64,000 nucleotides of DNA from Akkermansiaceae bacterium (GTDB lineage: Bacteria; Verrucomicrobiota; Verrucomicrobiia; Verrucomicrobiales; Akkermansiaceae), in NCBI GenBank assembly GCA_029242935.1, contig JAQWSX010000042.1, positions 1 through 64,000 of the forward strand. The letters are read 5' to 3'. The number at the start of each line of letters is the position of its first letter. Positions within the stretch are counted from its first letter, which is position 1. Shown here piece after piece: positions 1 to 9,207 of this stretch. Below the pieces are notes generated by a model. The model ran no database searches and was not told the origin of the DNA. It saw only the letters and a program-made list of their open reading frames with translations. A program made the position numbers and the translations under genes.

Positions 1-1
1 C

Positions 2-658
2 CTCTCAAATGATCGCACCGAACTCAATAATCTCGCGAAACAACATCCCGAACGTTTGACCGAAATGGTTCAACAATGGAAGAAAATATCGCGCAATGTG
101 CTTCACTCACCCAAGCTTGCCGATACAAAAATGATCCCAACGCAAAACCCCCACAAGAACCGCGAGTGGACGGTTTTCTCGGACTCTCCCCATCCTCCTA
201 AAACTAGTCTTGAACGCCGACCGCGCAAAAACAAGAAACAAGACCCTCTTGGAATTCGTGCCCGAAAAAATACCAGCCTCGTTCGTGAAGGAAATACTCT
301 CTTTCTGACCTTCACAGGCGAAGACCCCGGCATTGCTATGGACCTCCGTATGCTCAACGAACTCTCCACCGGCCCTTACCACCTGACTTTTGAACTCACA
401 ACTGATACGGAAGGAACCGGGGAAATCTTTTACACTACCGATCGTGTCACAATCTTACCAAAAGGAAACCGACTCAACTTTCCAGTCCGGTCATCACCCA
501 AATCGCAAAAGGTAGAGATCGAAATTAAAACCCAAAAGAAGCTTAACCAGCTCCGCCTCGACGTTTCAAAGGGTCCTGGAAAAGCTGTGATTCGAAACCT
601 AGCACTCTTGGACCATGACAAAAAAATCCTCGCTAGTTGGACTCCGATCAAGAAGTAG
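2..658 (+). CDS. Sulfatase, C-terminal part (5' end outside window)
   Basis: Frame is open from base 2: LSNDRTELNNLAKQHPERLTEMVQQWKKI, the typical C-terminal motif of arylsulfatases (DxTELNNLA..P..L..M...W); stop at 656-658. Confidence 0.8.
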   Translation, partial: LSNDRTELNNLAKQHPERLTEMVQQWKKISRNVLHSPKLADTKMIPTQNPHKNREWTVFSDSPHPPKTSLERRPRKNKKQDPLGIRARKNTSLVREGNTLFLTFTGEDPGIAMDLRMLNELSTGPYHLTFELTTDTEGTGEIFYTTDRVTILPKGNRLNFPVRSSPKSQKVEIEIKTQKKLNQLRLDVSKGPGKAVIRNLALLDHDKKILASWTPIKK

Positions 659-684
659 CCGGATCAATTATCGCTAGCAAACTT

Positions 685-2220
685 TCAATATTGAAAGGCC
701 ACGGCTTCCCGGTCATTGCGCACCAATAAAATTCGCCCGGCCAAAACCGGGTGATTCCAAGTTCGGTGATCTAACGCGTCAAAATCCATCACCACTTCCT
801 CTTCATTTGGGTTGAGCTCGAGGACCGAAATATCTCCCTGTTCCCCCTGCACAATCATGTGCTCCCCAACTCCAAGAATCTGGCCGTGTCCGTAGTTCCC
901 TCCGCGCCAAGCTGACTTCCCATTCTCCAGATTCAAACAGGTCATCCGACCATCATTTAGCCCGTATAAGAATCCATCTTTCACAACCATGTCGGCAAAC
1001 TTGGCCTTTAATTTGAGACTGTGCCAAAGCTCTGTTGCTTCAAACCCGGTCTCACCTTTTTTGATTTGAATCCGATGGGTCCCATATCCATAACCACTAC
1101 TTGTAATAACGGTGTCCCCCACAACGAGCGGTGAAGCACAGTTGCTCTGCGGATTTCCGATCGGAAAGGACCAAAGTTCCTTTCCAGTTTTAATCTCGAA
1201 TCCGGCCACCGCTTTTTGCTGAATTGCAACAATCTGTCGCTTCCCCGCTAAAGTCGCCACTACGGGCGATGCATAAGAAGACGGGTAGTCGCCCGAGCGC
1301 CAAACCAACTCACCCGTATCTACCGAAAAAGCCCCAAGACTTTTCTCTGCCTTACTACCCAAGGTTAAAATAACCTTTTCATCAACCACCAAGGGGCTGC
1401 AACTTTTAGCCCATTTGGGCACACTTTGATTCGTTTCCTTGAGGATGTTTTTCCCCCAAATTAAGCTTCCCGTTCGGGCATCCAAACAATTTAAGAGACC
1501 CGTCGCGCCTAGTGAATAGACTCTTCCATTTGCCACAGTCGGAGTCGACCGCGGACCGTCCCCCCCCATCGATTCCTCAAATCTAACTTCTTCCGAATGG
1601 GTCCACACGGCATATCCAGTGAGAAGTTCGAAGCAAATCGTCGTCTCTGTCGAACCTCGTTGATCCATGGTATAAGCAAACTTGCCGGCAACTGCGAATG
1701 CCGACCATCCCTCACCCATTTCGATTCTCCATAGCTCTTCTGGCACCTTCCTCTCCCAACCATCCGGCAGAAGTTCACCCGTTACCCGGTTATTCATATT
1801 TTGACCCAAAAGACGCGGAAAGTAGGCTGGACCAGTCGTTTGAATCGCCTCTCCTTCTTGAGCCATCACTCCGACTAAATCTGGCATTTCCGTTGCCGAT
1901 TGATTAGACCAGCGCCACGACAGCTGGGGAAAAAAGCTACCGGTGTGTCCATCAATTTTCACGAGAGCCGCAGGCAGTATTATTAATCCAATGCCAATCA
2001 CCCGCTGTTTCCATTGCAAGCGACTGAAACAAATTATCCAGCTTAATGTTACTCCTATCCCAGCGACCAAAAAAAGTAAATCCAGAGCTCCGCCCCACCC
2101 TTGCTCTACAAAATTTGGAATACTTTTAAGCACAATCCACACCACGGCCACCACCAACTCCATAATCAAAAGCAAACGCCAACGAGGACTTTTTTTCGAG
2201 GAGGGGACATCAAGATTCAT
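685..2220 (-). CDS. PQQ-like beta-propeller repeat protein with N-terminal membrane helices
   Basis: Repeated blades with GxLxWxxxxG-type ends (DARTGSLIWGKN, SVDTGELVWRSG, EIKTGKELWSFPIG, NLENGKSAWRGG); hydrophobic N-terminus; ATG at 2220 preferred over the ORF start 2247. Confidence 0.8.
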   Translation of the reverse strand: MNLDVPSSKKSPRWRLLLIMELVVAVVWIVLKSIPNFVEQGWGGALDLLFLVAGIGVTLSWIICFSRLQWKQRVIGIGLIILPAALVKIDGHTGSFFPQLSWRWSNQSATEMPDLVGVMAQEGEAIQTTGPAYFPRLLGQNMNNRVTGELLPDGWERKVPEELWRIEMGEGWSAFAVAGKFAYTMDQRGSTETTICFELLTGYAVWTHSEEVRFEESMGGDGPRSTPTVANGRVYSLGATGLLNCLDARTGSLIWGKNILKETNQSVPKWAKSCSPLVVDEKVILTLGSKAEKSLGAFSVDTGELVWRSGDYPSSYASPVVATLAGKRQIVAIQQKAVAGFEIKTGKELWSFPIGNPQSNCASPLVVGDTVITSSGYGYGTHRIQIKKGETGFEATELWHSLKLKAKFADMVVKDGFLYGLNDGRMTCLNLENGKSAWRGGNYGHGQILGVGEHMIVQGEQGDISVLELNPNEEEVVMDFDALDHRTWNHPVLAGRILLVRNDREAVAFQY

Positions 2221-2478
2221 GCAGTGAGGATATCCCAAAAATCCCATCTCTCAAGTCCCTCATCTCTTTTAAAGGCTACTCCCTTTTTTTCAATTAAGAC
2301 AAAAGGTCCTTCACTCGCTCAACAACGACCAAAATAGAAGGATCTGGCACATCCCAACTCCTAAGGCAGCTTCCGAAGACAACGACAATTCTGAGAACCG
2401 ATAAAGCTCCCAACTTCCTTAAAAAAATACTGACTTGTCTGTGACTTCTTCAGCTCGATCCTTTATCTATGGGGAACA

Positions 2479-4065
2479 ATGAAAATCGCAGCTCCCGACC
2501 TTTTACTAAGCATTGCCTTTATTTCCTCTGTCCATTGCAGTCCTTTAAAAGAGGTGAACAAGCCCCTAAAACAAGCTACGCGCCCTCTCAATATCATCCT
2601 CTTTACTGCCGACGATCTTGGTCATGAACAGCTTGACTTCCATGGCGGCAGAATTTCTGAAGTCACCCCCAACCTCTCTCGATTTTCTGCAAACAATCAC
2701 ACCTTCCTTCGAGGGCATGTCAATATTGCGATCTGCGCACCAAGCCGCAGTATTATTGCAACAGGGCGATATGGACACAACTCTGGCTGCTACGGATTCA
2801 ACAAGCTTCCCAAGAAAATCCCTACGGTTTTTGCCCACTTTAAGAAACATGGATATCTCACGGGCATTCTCGGAAAAGTGTCTCATTCCACCTGCGACAC
2901 CTCTTTCACTTGGGATTTTGCTCACGATCAGCGCGAACTTGGAAATGGTCGTAGCCCAAAAAAATACCACGACTACTCGGTAGAGTTCTTCAACCGATGT
3001 AAGCAGGAGGGAAAACCCTTTTATTTTATGGTTAATTCTCATGATCCTCATCGCCCTTTTCACGATCCACAGAAGCCCGTCAAGAATGCTGAGGAGCCTT
3101 CCAAGCTCTTCAAGCCCGATGAAATCGAAATCCCTCCTTTTCTGCCAGACCTTCCCGGAGTTCGCAAGGAACTGGCCCACTACTACAATTCTATTCGACG
3201 CCTCGATGACACCTTTGGTCGCGTAATGGAAGCCCTCGAACAATCCGGTTTCTCCGATAACACGCTAGTTCTTTTTATCACCGATAACGGCTCAGCCTTT
3301 CCTTTCGCGAAAGCCAACACTTATCTCGCAGCCACCCGCACTCCCCTTCTGGTCCGATGGCCCGGTGTCACTCAATCAGGATCGAAAGACAACACCCACT
3401 TTGTCTCTGAAGTCGATTTCTTCCCCACCTTCACCGAGGCTGCCGGACTCCCAACTCCTGACAAACTCGACGGACGTTCCTTTGTGCCGCTTCTCCAGGG
3501 AAAAACACAAGAACAGCGGGACGTCGTCTTCACTCAAATCGATTACACCATTGGTGGGCCGCCCAAACCAATGCGCTGTATTCAGGATGAAAATTTTGGC
3601 TATATTTTTAATGCCTTCTCCGATGGTAAATTTCAATACCGCAATAACAACGAAGGCCTCACTTTTAAGGCAATGCAGGAAAAAGGAAAAACCGATCCCA
3701 CGATCCAAGCTCGTGTCGACCTCTTCCGTTTTCGGGTTGTCGAAGAATTCTACGATCTCCAAAAGGACCCCGGCTCAACAAACAACTTAATTGACTCGCC
3801 GGAGCACCAAAATCACATCGCATCCCACATCAAACGACTCCGTAAGTGGATGGTGGAAACCAACGATCATAACCTCAAATCATTCGATGCCCGTAACAAC
3901 CCTCAAGAACTTGCAGCCGCAATCGAAAATTATCCTAGAATGATTAAGAATAGACCCAACCACCAGGATTCGGACAAAAAGACGAATCCTAGAAAAATCC
4001 GAGCGACCAAAAGAAAATCTAGAGCTAAAAACGGCGACACTAACAACCAGCGTGAACCGAAATGA
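2479..4065 (+). CDS. Sulfatase (type I, formylglycine-dependent)
   Basis: NIILFTADDLGHEQLDFHGG metal site; CAPSRS formylglycine motif (C codon at 2734); signal peptide-like N-terminus. Confidence 0.92.
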   Translation: MKIAAPDLLLSIAFISSVHCSPLKEVNKPLKQATRPLNIILFTADDLGHEQLDFHGGRISEVTPNLSRFSANNHTFLRGHVNIAICAPSRSIIATGRYGHNSGCYGFNKLPKKIPTVFAHFKKHGYLTGILGKVSHSTCDTSFTWDFAHDQRELGNGRSPKKYHDYSVEFFNRCKQEGKPFYFMVNSHDPHRPFHDPQKPVKNAEEPSKLFKPDEIEIPPFLPDLPGVRKELAHYYNSIRRLDDTFGRVMEALEQSGFSDNTLVLFITDNGSAFPFAKANTYLAATRTPLLVRWPGVTQSGSKDNTHFVSEVDFFPTFTEAAGLPTPDKLDGRSFVPLLQGKTQEQRDVVFTQIDYTIGGPPKPMRCIQDENFGYIFNAFSDGKFQYRNNNEGLTFKAMQEKGKTDPTIQARVDLFRFRVVEEFYDLQKDPGSTNNLIDSPEHQNHIASHIKRLRKWMVETNDHNLKSFDARNNPQELAAAIENYPRMIKNRPNHQDSDKKTNPRKIRATKRKSRAKNGDTNNQREPK

Positions 4066-5747
4066 AATTTCCACTTCTTCTTCTTTCAATCACTCCTTGC
4101 CTGCTTTCGGCAACTGCCCCAGAGAAACCAAATATCCTCTTCATTTCAGTCGATGATCTTAACGACTGGATTAGCCCACTAGGTGGCCACCCTCAAAGCA
4201 TCACGCCAAACTTCCAGCGCCTTGCTGACCAATCAGTTCTCTTCACCAACGCCCACTGTCCCGCCCCCGCTTGCGGCCCGTGTCGCGCCGCTGTTCTCTC
4301 GGGAATCCCCCCGCACCGCTCGGGCCTCTATGAAAACATGCAACCGCTACGGCAGGTCATGCCCGATATCACCCTAATGCCACGACATTTTTCCAATCAC
4401 GGATACCACTCTTCTGGTTCAGGAAAGATCCTTCATTATGTCATCGATCCCCAGTCATGGGACAACTACTTCCCTGAGAAAGAAAAAGACAATCCATTTC
4501 CCTTCACACACTACCCCGACAAGCGTCCGGTCTCACTTCCGCGCGGCGGCCCTTGGCAATATATCGAGACAGATTGGGGGCCACTTGAAGTCACAGATAA
4601 AGAATTCGGAGGTGACTACACGGTGTCGCAGTGGGTTTCAAAGCAACTTGCAAATCCGCCGATCAATAAACCATTTTTTTTGGCCTGCGGATTTTATCGT
4701 CCCCATGAGCCATGGTTTGTGCCATCGAAATATTTCAAGCCCTTCCCACTTGAGAAGGTGCAATTACCACCCGGTTACCGTCTCAATGACCTTGATGATA
4801 TACCACCCGCCGGACGAGCGCTGGCCCGCAACCGTTATTTCCCGCATATTCAGAAGAACGACGAATGGAAGGCTGGCATTCAAGGCTACCTCGCTTCTAT
4901 TCACTTCGCAGATGCTATGCTCGGAAATGTTCTAGATGCTCTAGATCAATCTCCACGCCGCAACAATACCATCGTCGTTCTCTGGTCAGACCACGGATGG
5001 CACCTTGGCGAAAAGGAACATTGGCAAAAGTTCACCGGATGGCGCGCTTGCTCGCGTGTCCCCATGATGATTCTCGCTCCAGGCATCCACCCGGGAGTCT
5101 GCGATCAACCAGTCTCTACCATCGATCTATTCAAAACCCTCGCTTCGCTCTCAGGGGTCACCGCACCTGAAAATATTTCTGGAACCGACCTCTCTCCCTT
5201 GCTCAAAAATCCAGATTTAGAATGGCCTCACATCGCACTCACCCAACTCCGGGGGCCCAAAGCCTATGCGCTTTCAGGAAAAACCTTCCGCTATATTCAC
5301 TACGCAAATGGAGACGAAGAGCTTTATGACATTTCTAAAGATCAATACGAGCACACCAACCTTGCGAGAAATAAGGATCACGAAGAAATTCTCATGAAAC
5401 TTCGTGCGAAAGCACCAATAAAGGGATTACCTTTTCCGCAAAAGGGGCAATCTTTTAGCGTGAAAAATGCTCCTCTCGTGGAGTTAGACCGAAAAAACAA
5501 ACCTCCTCCCTCACAGAAGTCCTTTACCCGCGTTCCTCTCGCCATCAAAAATTCGAGCAGTAAACACCTTCGGATTTTCTGGATCAACCAACAAGGACAA
5601 CGAAAGGCCTTCGGGAAAGTTGCGACAGCTTCGAATCGAATCATTCCAAGCCATGTCGGCCATACATGGGTGATCGAAACCGAGAAGGGTGGATTTCTCG
5701 GCTATGTGGTCATCCCCAAAAAGGGAGCCCGGATTACTATTGAATAA
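4062..5747 (+). CDS. Sulfatase (iduronate-2-sulfatase-like)
   Basis: PNILFISVDDLNDWISPLGGHPQ; CGPCRA (C-x-P-x-R) at codon 4272; WSDHGWHLGEKEHWQK; 4-nt ATGA overlap with the preceding sulfatase. Confidence 0.92.
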   Translation: MKFPLLLLSITPCLLSATAPEKPNILFISVDDLNDWISPLGGHPQSITPNFQRLADQSVLFTNAHCPAPACGPCRAAVLSGIPPHRSGLYENMQPLRQVMPDITLMPRHFSNHGYHSSGSGKILHYVIDPQSWDNYFPEKEKDNPFPFTHYPDKRPVSLPRGGPWQYIETDWGPLEVTDKEFGGDYTVSQWVSKQLANPPINKPFFLACGFYRPHEPWFVPSKYFKPFPLEKVQLPPGYRLNDLDDIPPAGRALARNRYFPHIQKNDEWKAGIQGYLASIHFADAMLGNVLDALDQSPRRNNTIVVLWSDHGWHLGEKEHWQKFTGWRACSRVPMMILAPGIHPGVCDQPVSTIDLFKTLASLSGVTAPENISGTDLSPLLKNPDLEWPHIALTQLRGPKAYALSGKTFRYIHYANGDEELYDISKDQYEHTNLARNKDHEEILMKLRAKAPIKGLPFPQKGQSFSVKNAPLVELDRKNKPPPSQKSFTRVPLAIKNSSSKHLRIFWINQQGQRKAFGKVATASNRIIPSHVGHTWVIETEKGGFLGYVVIPKKGARITIE

Positions 5748-5852
5748 CGAACTCAAGAACTGGCTTTCGAGGTTCTATTCAGCGCACTGATCACTAATAA
5801 TTTCTCTTCAACGGTCTTAATCTGTTTGATGCAGCACAGCTTTCTTAAAGAA

Positions 5853-6008
5853 TCACTCCGTCCAAAATCGCCATCTTTCCTTGCCCTCCTCTTCGTTAGA
5901 AAACTGGGTCACGGCAGACTTTGATAATCGAACGGGTAGCAGGTCCTCCAACGAGATCTCCACCTTCGGCGCCGAAGGTTTTCCTGCAAAAAGATTCTCC
6001 CGAATCAA
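5853..6008 (-). CDS. Possible small ORF or gene remnant (51 codons from a TTG)
   Basis: Open frame immediately behind queD on the same strand reads LIRENLFAGKPSAPKVEISLEDLLPVRLSKSAVTQFSNEEEGKERWRFWTE*; protein-like composition but no ATG start. Confidence 0.35.
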   Translation of the reverse strand: MIRENLFAGKPSAPKVEISLEDLLPVRLSKSAVTQFSNEEEGKERWRFWTE

Positions 6009-6026
6009 AAAAGGGCCTACTTACCT

Positions 6027-6392
6027 CTAAAACTCACCACGGAAGGAACATCTAGCGGTCGGGGTCTCATAAATAACGATCTCGCATAGACCCGGCAAAT
6101 CCTTTTCAAGCTTACGCCAAAACCAAGCCGCTATCACCTCAATAGTCGGACTTTCCAGTCCCTTGATGTCATTCAGGTAGCTGTGGTCCATGAGATCGAT
6201 CAACGGCTTCATGGCATCTGAGATACACTTATGATCGTAGACCCAGCCGATTTCCGGATTCACCTCGCCTTCGACATGAATCTCAACCTTAAAGCTGTGA
6301 CCATGCATCTGTCGGCATTTATGGTCGCTAGGTAGACTTGGCAAGGTGTGAGCTGCTTCGAAGCGGAAGTCCTTGATGATTCGTGCGCGCAT
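6027..6392 (-). CDS. queD: 6-carboxytetrahydropterin synthase / 6-pyruvoyl-tetrahydropterin synthase family
   Basis: FEAAHTL, CRQMHGHSFKVEI, YDHKCISDAMKPLIDLMDHSYLND, SPTIEVIAAWFW; start at 6392 (MRARII). Confidence 0.88.
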   Translation of the reverse strand: MRARIIKDFRFEAAHTLPSLPSDHKCRQMHGHSFKVEIHVEGEVNPEIGWVYDHKCISDAMKPLIDLMDHSYLNDIKGLESPTIEVIAAWFWRKLEKDLPGLCEIVIYETPTARCSFRGEF

Positions 6393-6468
6393 GATTCGTA
6401 AAAGAGATGTGTCTAACACGAGGATAGACTTGTCTCCTCTGCCGTCCATCGCCAAGTTCTATTCGTTT

Positions 6469-7272
6469 ATGGCCAATCGCATTGACACCACTTTCGCCCG
6501 ACTTCGCGAACAAAACCGGAAAGCCTTCGTCGCCTACGTCGCAGGTGGAGATCCTGATTTTGATCGCTCTCTCGAGATCATGTGTACTCTCTCCGACGCT
6601 GGAGCCGATATTATCGAAGTCGGAATTCCATTTTCGGATCCGATGGCAGATGGAATCGTCAACCAATTAGCAGCAGATCGCGCCCTCAAGTCAGGAATGA
6701 ACTCGCATCGCATTATCGATCTCATCAAGGCCTTTCGTAAAACCCGCGACACCCCGCTGGTTCTCTTTACCTATCTGAATCCAATCTACGCCTATGGTTT
6801 CGAAGCTTTTCACAATGATGCCGCAGCAGCAGGAGCAGACGGGATTCTTCTGCTCGATCTCCCCCCCTCTCAAGCGGCGATAAACCCTGAATTCCTCCAC
6901 GGAGAGGCTCTTCATCATATTCACCTTATCGCTCCCACCACTCCACCGGCCCGTCGCAAATCTCTCGCCGAATCATCACAGGGATTTATTTACGCCCTCT
7001 CCCGGACCGGAGTCACTGGAGCTCATTCGGCTCCATCTGAGAGTATCGAAACTCAAGTGGCTGAAATCCGCGAAATGACAAACACTCCGATTTGCGTGGG
7101 ATTTGGAATCACCACCCCAGAACAAGCAGCCCAGCTTGCAGGCTACGCCGACGGCATTATTGTCGGATCAGCAATCGTTAGGAAAATTCAGGAAAATTCT
7201 AATGATCCCAATGTTGCCAAAAAACTGAAGGATTTTGTGACCCCTCTCATTAAAGCAATCCACGTAGCCTGA
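6469..7272 (+). CDS. trpA: Tryptophan synthase alpha subunit
   Basis: FVAYVAGGDPDFDRSLEIM, IIEVGIPFSDPMADGIVNQLA, GADGILLLDLP, ICVGFGITTPEQA, DGIIVGSAIV; start MANRID at 6469. Confidence 0.95.
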   Translation: MANRIDTTFARLREQNRKAFVAYVAGGDPDFDRSLEIMCTLSDAGADIIEVGIPFSDPMADGIVNQLAADRALKSGMNSHRIIDLIKAFRKTRDTPLVLFTYLNPIYAYGFEAFHNDAAAAGADGILLLDLPPSQAAINPEFLHGEALHHIHLIAPTTPPARRKSLAESSQGFIYALSRTGVTGAHSAPSESIETQVAEIREMTNTPICVGFGITTPEQAAQLAGYADGIIVGSAIVRKIQENSNDPNVAKKLKDFVTPLIKAIHVA

Positions 7273-7278
7273 ACTAAC

Positions 7279-8082
7279 ATGATACTAGATTTCACCAAAA
7301 TGAACGGAGCCGGAAACGACTTCGTGATCATCGACAATCGCAGTCGAAACAAAGACCTCAACAAAGATCAAATCGCACAGCTTTGCGACCGCCACCGCGG
7401 TATTGGTGCTGACGGGCTACTGGCAGTCGAGCCAGCGGAAGGTGAAGCCGATGTTAAGTTCCGCTATTATAATGCGGACGGTGGTGAAGCCGAAATGTGT
7501 GGCAATGGTGCCCGTTGCTTCGGCCGTTATACCGCTCGCCTTCTCGGTGGTAATCTCACCAGCCTTACCTTTGAAACCATAGCGGGAACGCTCCGAGCCG
7601 AGTTAATCGGTGACGAGGTCTGCATCGACATGTCCGACCCCGTTGATCTCGAAATGGAGGCACTGGTCGAAGCGGCTGGGACAGTTCATAATCTCAACAC
7701 CGGAGTCCCCCATGCCGTCGTTTTTGTCGAAGACCTCGAAAACTGTGACATTGTCAAAAATGGTGCCGCGATCCGATATCGGGACCTCTATGCACCAAAT
7801 GGAACCAATGTGAACTTCGTCAGTGTTATCGAACTGCAACACCTCTCCGTCCGCACCTACGAGCGTGGAGTTGAGGGAGAAACACTGGCTTGCGGGACTG
7901 GAATCACCGCCTGCGCACTTATTCACCACCTCCAAACTGGCGCGCCTTCTCCAGTAAAAGTCGATGTTCGCGGAGGCGATACCCTCTCGATTGCGTTTGA
8001 ACCAGGCCCAGATCGTAGTTTTTCCAAGGTCACCCTGACCGGACCAGCCGATTTCGTATTCGATGGAGTGATCACGATCTAG
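7279..8082 (+). CDS. dapF: Diaminopimelate epimerase
   Basis: FTKMNGAGNDFVIID, GADGLLAVE, YYNADGGEAEMCGNGARCF, GVEGETLACGTGITA. Confidence 0.96.
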   Translation: MILDFTKMNGAGNDFVIIDNRSRNKDLNKDQIAQLCDRHRGIGADGLLAVEPAEGEADVKFRYYNADGGEAEMCGNGARCFGRYTARLLGGNLTSLTFETIAGTLRAELIGDEVCIDMSDPVDLEMEALVEAAGTVHNLNTGVPHAVVFVEDLENCDIVKNGAAIRYRDLYAPNGTNVNFVSVIELQHLSVRTYERGVEGETLACGTGITACALIHHLQTGAPSPVKVDVRGGDTLSIAFEPGPDRSFSKVTLTGPADFVFDGVITI

Positions 8083-8145
8083 GAAAGATGCGGCTTCCCA
8101 CCATGGAATTTGTGTGGTTTTCTTTATCGAGAAATTATGGAACTT

Positions 8146-8415
8146 GATTTCACAGATACTCCGTTCGATACCAGATCGATCAAGCCCCACGAGATTGAGG
8201 AGGTTTTTGAGGATCCGTTTTCAATTCGACTCCTCCCCGACAACGAACGCGCTGATGGTGAGGCCCGGTTCTATCTGATTGGCAAAACCATTGGAAGCCG
8301 TGGACTTTTTCTTTCTTTTTGGTCAAATGGCAAAAAAGCGCGAGTGGTTTCAGCCCGCGACCTCGTCCAAGAGGAGGAATCTTACTATGAACGTAAGTTA
8401 GCTGAAATGAAGTAA
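8146..8415 (+). CDS. BrnT-family toxin-like protein
   Basis: Short protein with BrnT-like layout (IEEVFEDPFSIRL, EARFYLIGKTIGSRGLFLSFWSNGKKARVVSARDL..EE..YYE), followed at once by a BrnA/CopG-like gene. ATG at 8146 gives MELDFTDT; longer ORF start at 8110 also possible. Confidence 0.7.
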   Translation, partial: DFTDTPFDTRSIKPHEIEEVFEDPFSIRLLPDNERADGEARFYLIGKTIGSRGLFLSFWSNGKKARVVSARDLVQEEESYYERKLAEMK

Positions 8416-8428
8416 CCCCCCTTTTTAA

Positions 8429-8716
8429 ATGAACACCATCTCAGATTGGAACGACGTCCCTGATTTTGAAACCGATGAAGAGGAGCATCAATTTTGGTCT
8501 GAACACTCATTGAACCCTCGGCTTATCAATGCCTCGGTCCACGCCCCAGACTCCAAGGAATCGACTACGATAACACTCCGATTTGATCCCCGAATGCTCT
8601 CCCGTATCAAGCGGATTGCCAGATCACGGTTTCTTAATTACCAGTCGATGATGAAACAATGGCTCGCCGAGCGGATGGAGGAAGAGATACGCCGTAGCGG
8701 AGATCAGGATTCATAA
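8429..8716 (+). CDS. BrnA/CopG-like antitoxin
   Basis: SEHSLNPRLINASVHAPDSKESTTITLRFDPRMLSRIKRIARSRFLNYQSMMKQWLAERM: ribbon-helix-helix-like C-terminus adjacent to the BrnT-like gene. Confidence 0.7.
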   Translation: MNTISDWNDVPDFETDEEEHQFWSEHSLNPRLINASVHAPDSKESTTITLRFDPRMLSRIKRIARSRFLNYQSMMKQWLAERMEEEIRRSGDQDS

Positions 8717-8744
8717 TCTATTACCGGTAGACTTTAACACTGGT

Positions 8745-9143
8745 ATGACTTCCAAAAGGCTCCGCCAAAGCCCTAAATTTTGGATTAGCTGCTTCGCCTT
8801 CTGGTTCGTTGCTCTCAATCTACTTTCCCACGGAAATAAATTTCATCCGCCCGGCACATTTTCTTTTGATATTCCCCATTTTGATAAAATAGTTCACTTC
8901 GGATTTTTTTTTGGCGGCGGTGGCCTTCTTTCGGCAGCCCTTTTTTTCACCAAAAAACCTCCATGGCGAAGTCTCATCCTTACCGTCACAGTCTCTCTTT
9001 CACTGGTTGGAATTTGGGATGAATTTCATCAATCCTTTTTCGACAATAGAACCGGTAACGATCCCGGTGACTGGCTTGCGGACACCCTTGGAGCTTTTTG
9101 TGGAGGTATCATTTTTCGTAAATTTCACAAAAGTATCTTGTAA
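8745..9143 (+). CDS. VanZ-like membrane protein
   Basis: FDKIVHFGFFFGGGGLL ... IWDEFHQSFFDNRTGNDPGDWLADTLGAFCGG, VanZ signature. Confidence 0.75.
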   Translation: MTSKRLRQSPKFWISCFAFWFVALNLLSHGNKFHPPGTFSFDIPHFDKIVHFGFFFGGGGLLSAALFFTKKPPWRSLILTVTVSLSLVGIWDEFHQSFFDNRTGNDPGDWLADTLGAFCGGIIFRKFHKSIL

Positions 9144-9207
9144 TCATGCATCTCGTCCATTTCCACTTGCAGATCAAGGAATCAGCCCGAGTTGTCTCTA
9201 ACAACAT

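Noticed and set aside
2566-3243. 225 aa minus-strand ORF antisense to sulfatase
   Set aside because: Entirely inside a strongly supported sulfatase CDS; no recognisable motif; typical shadow ORF.
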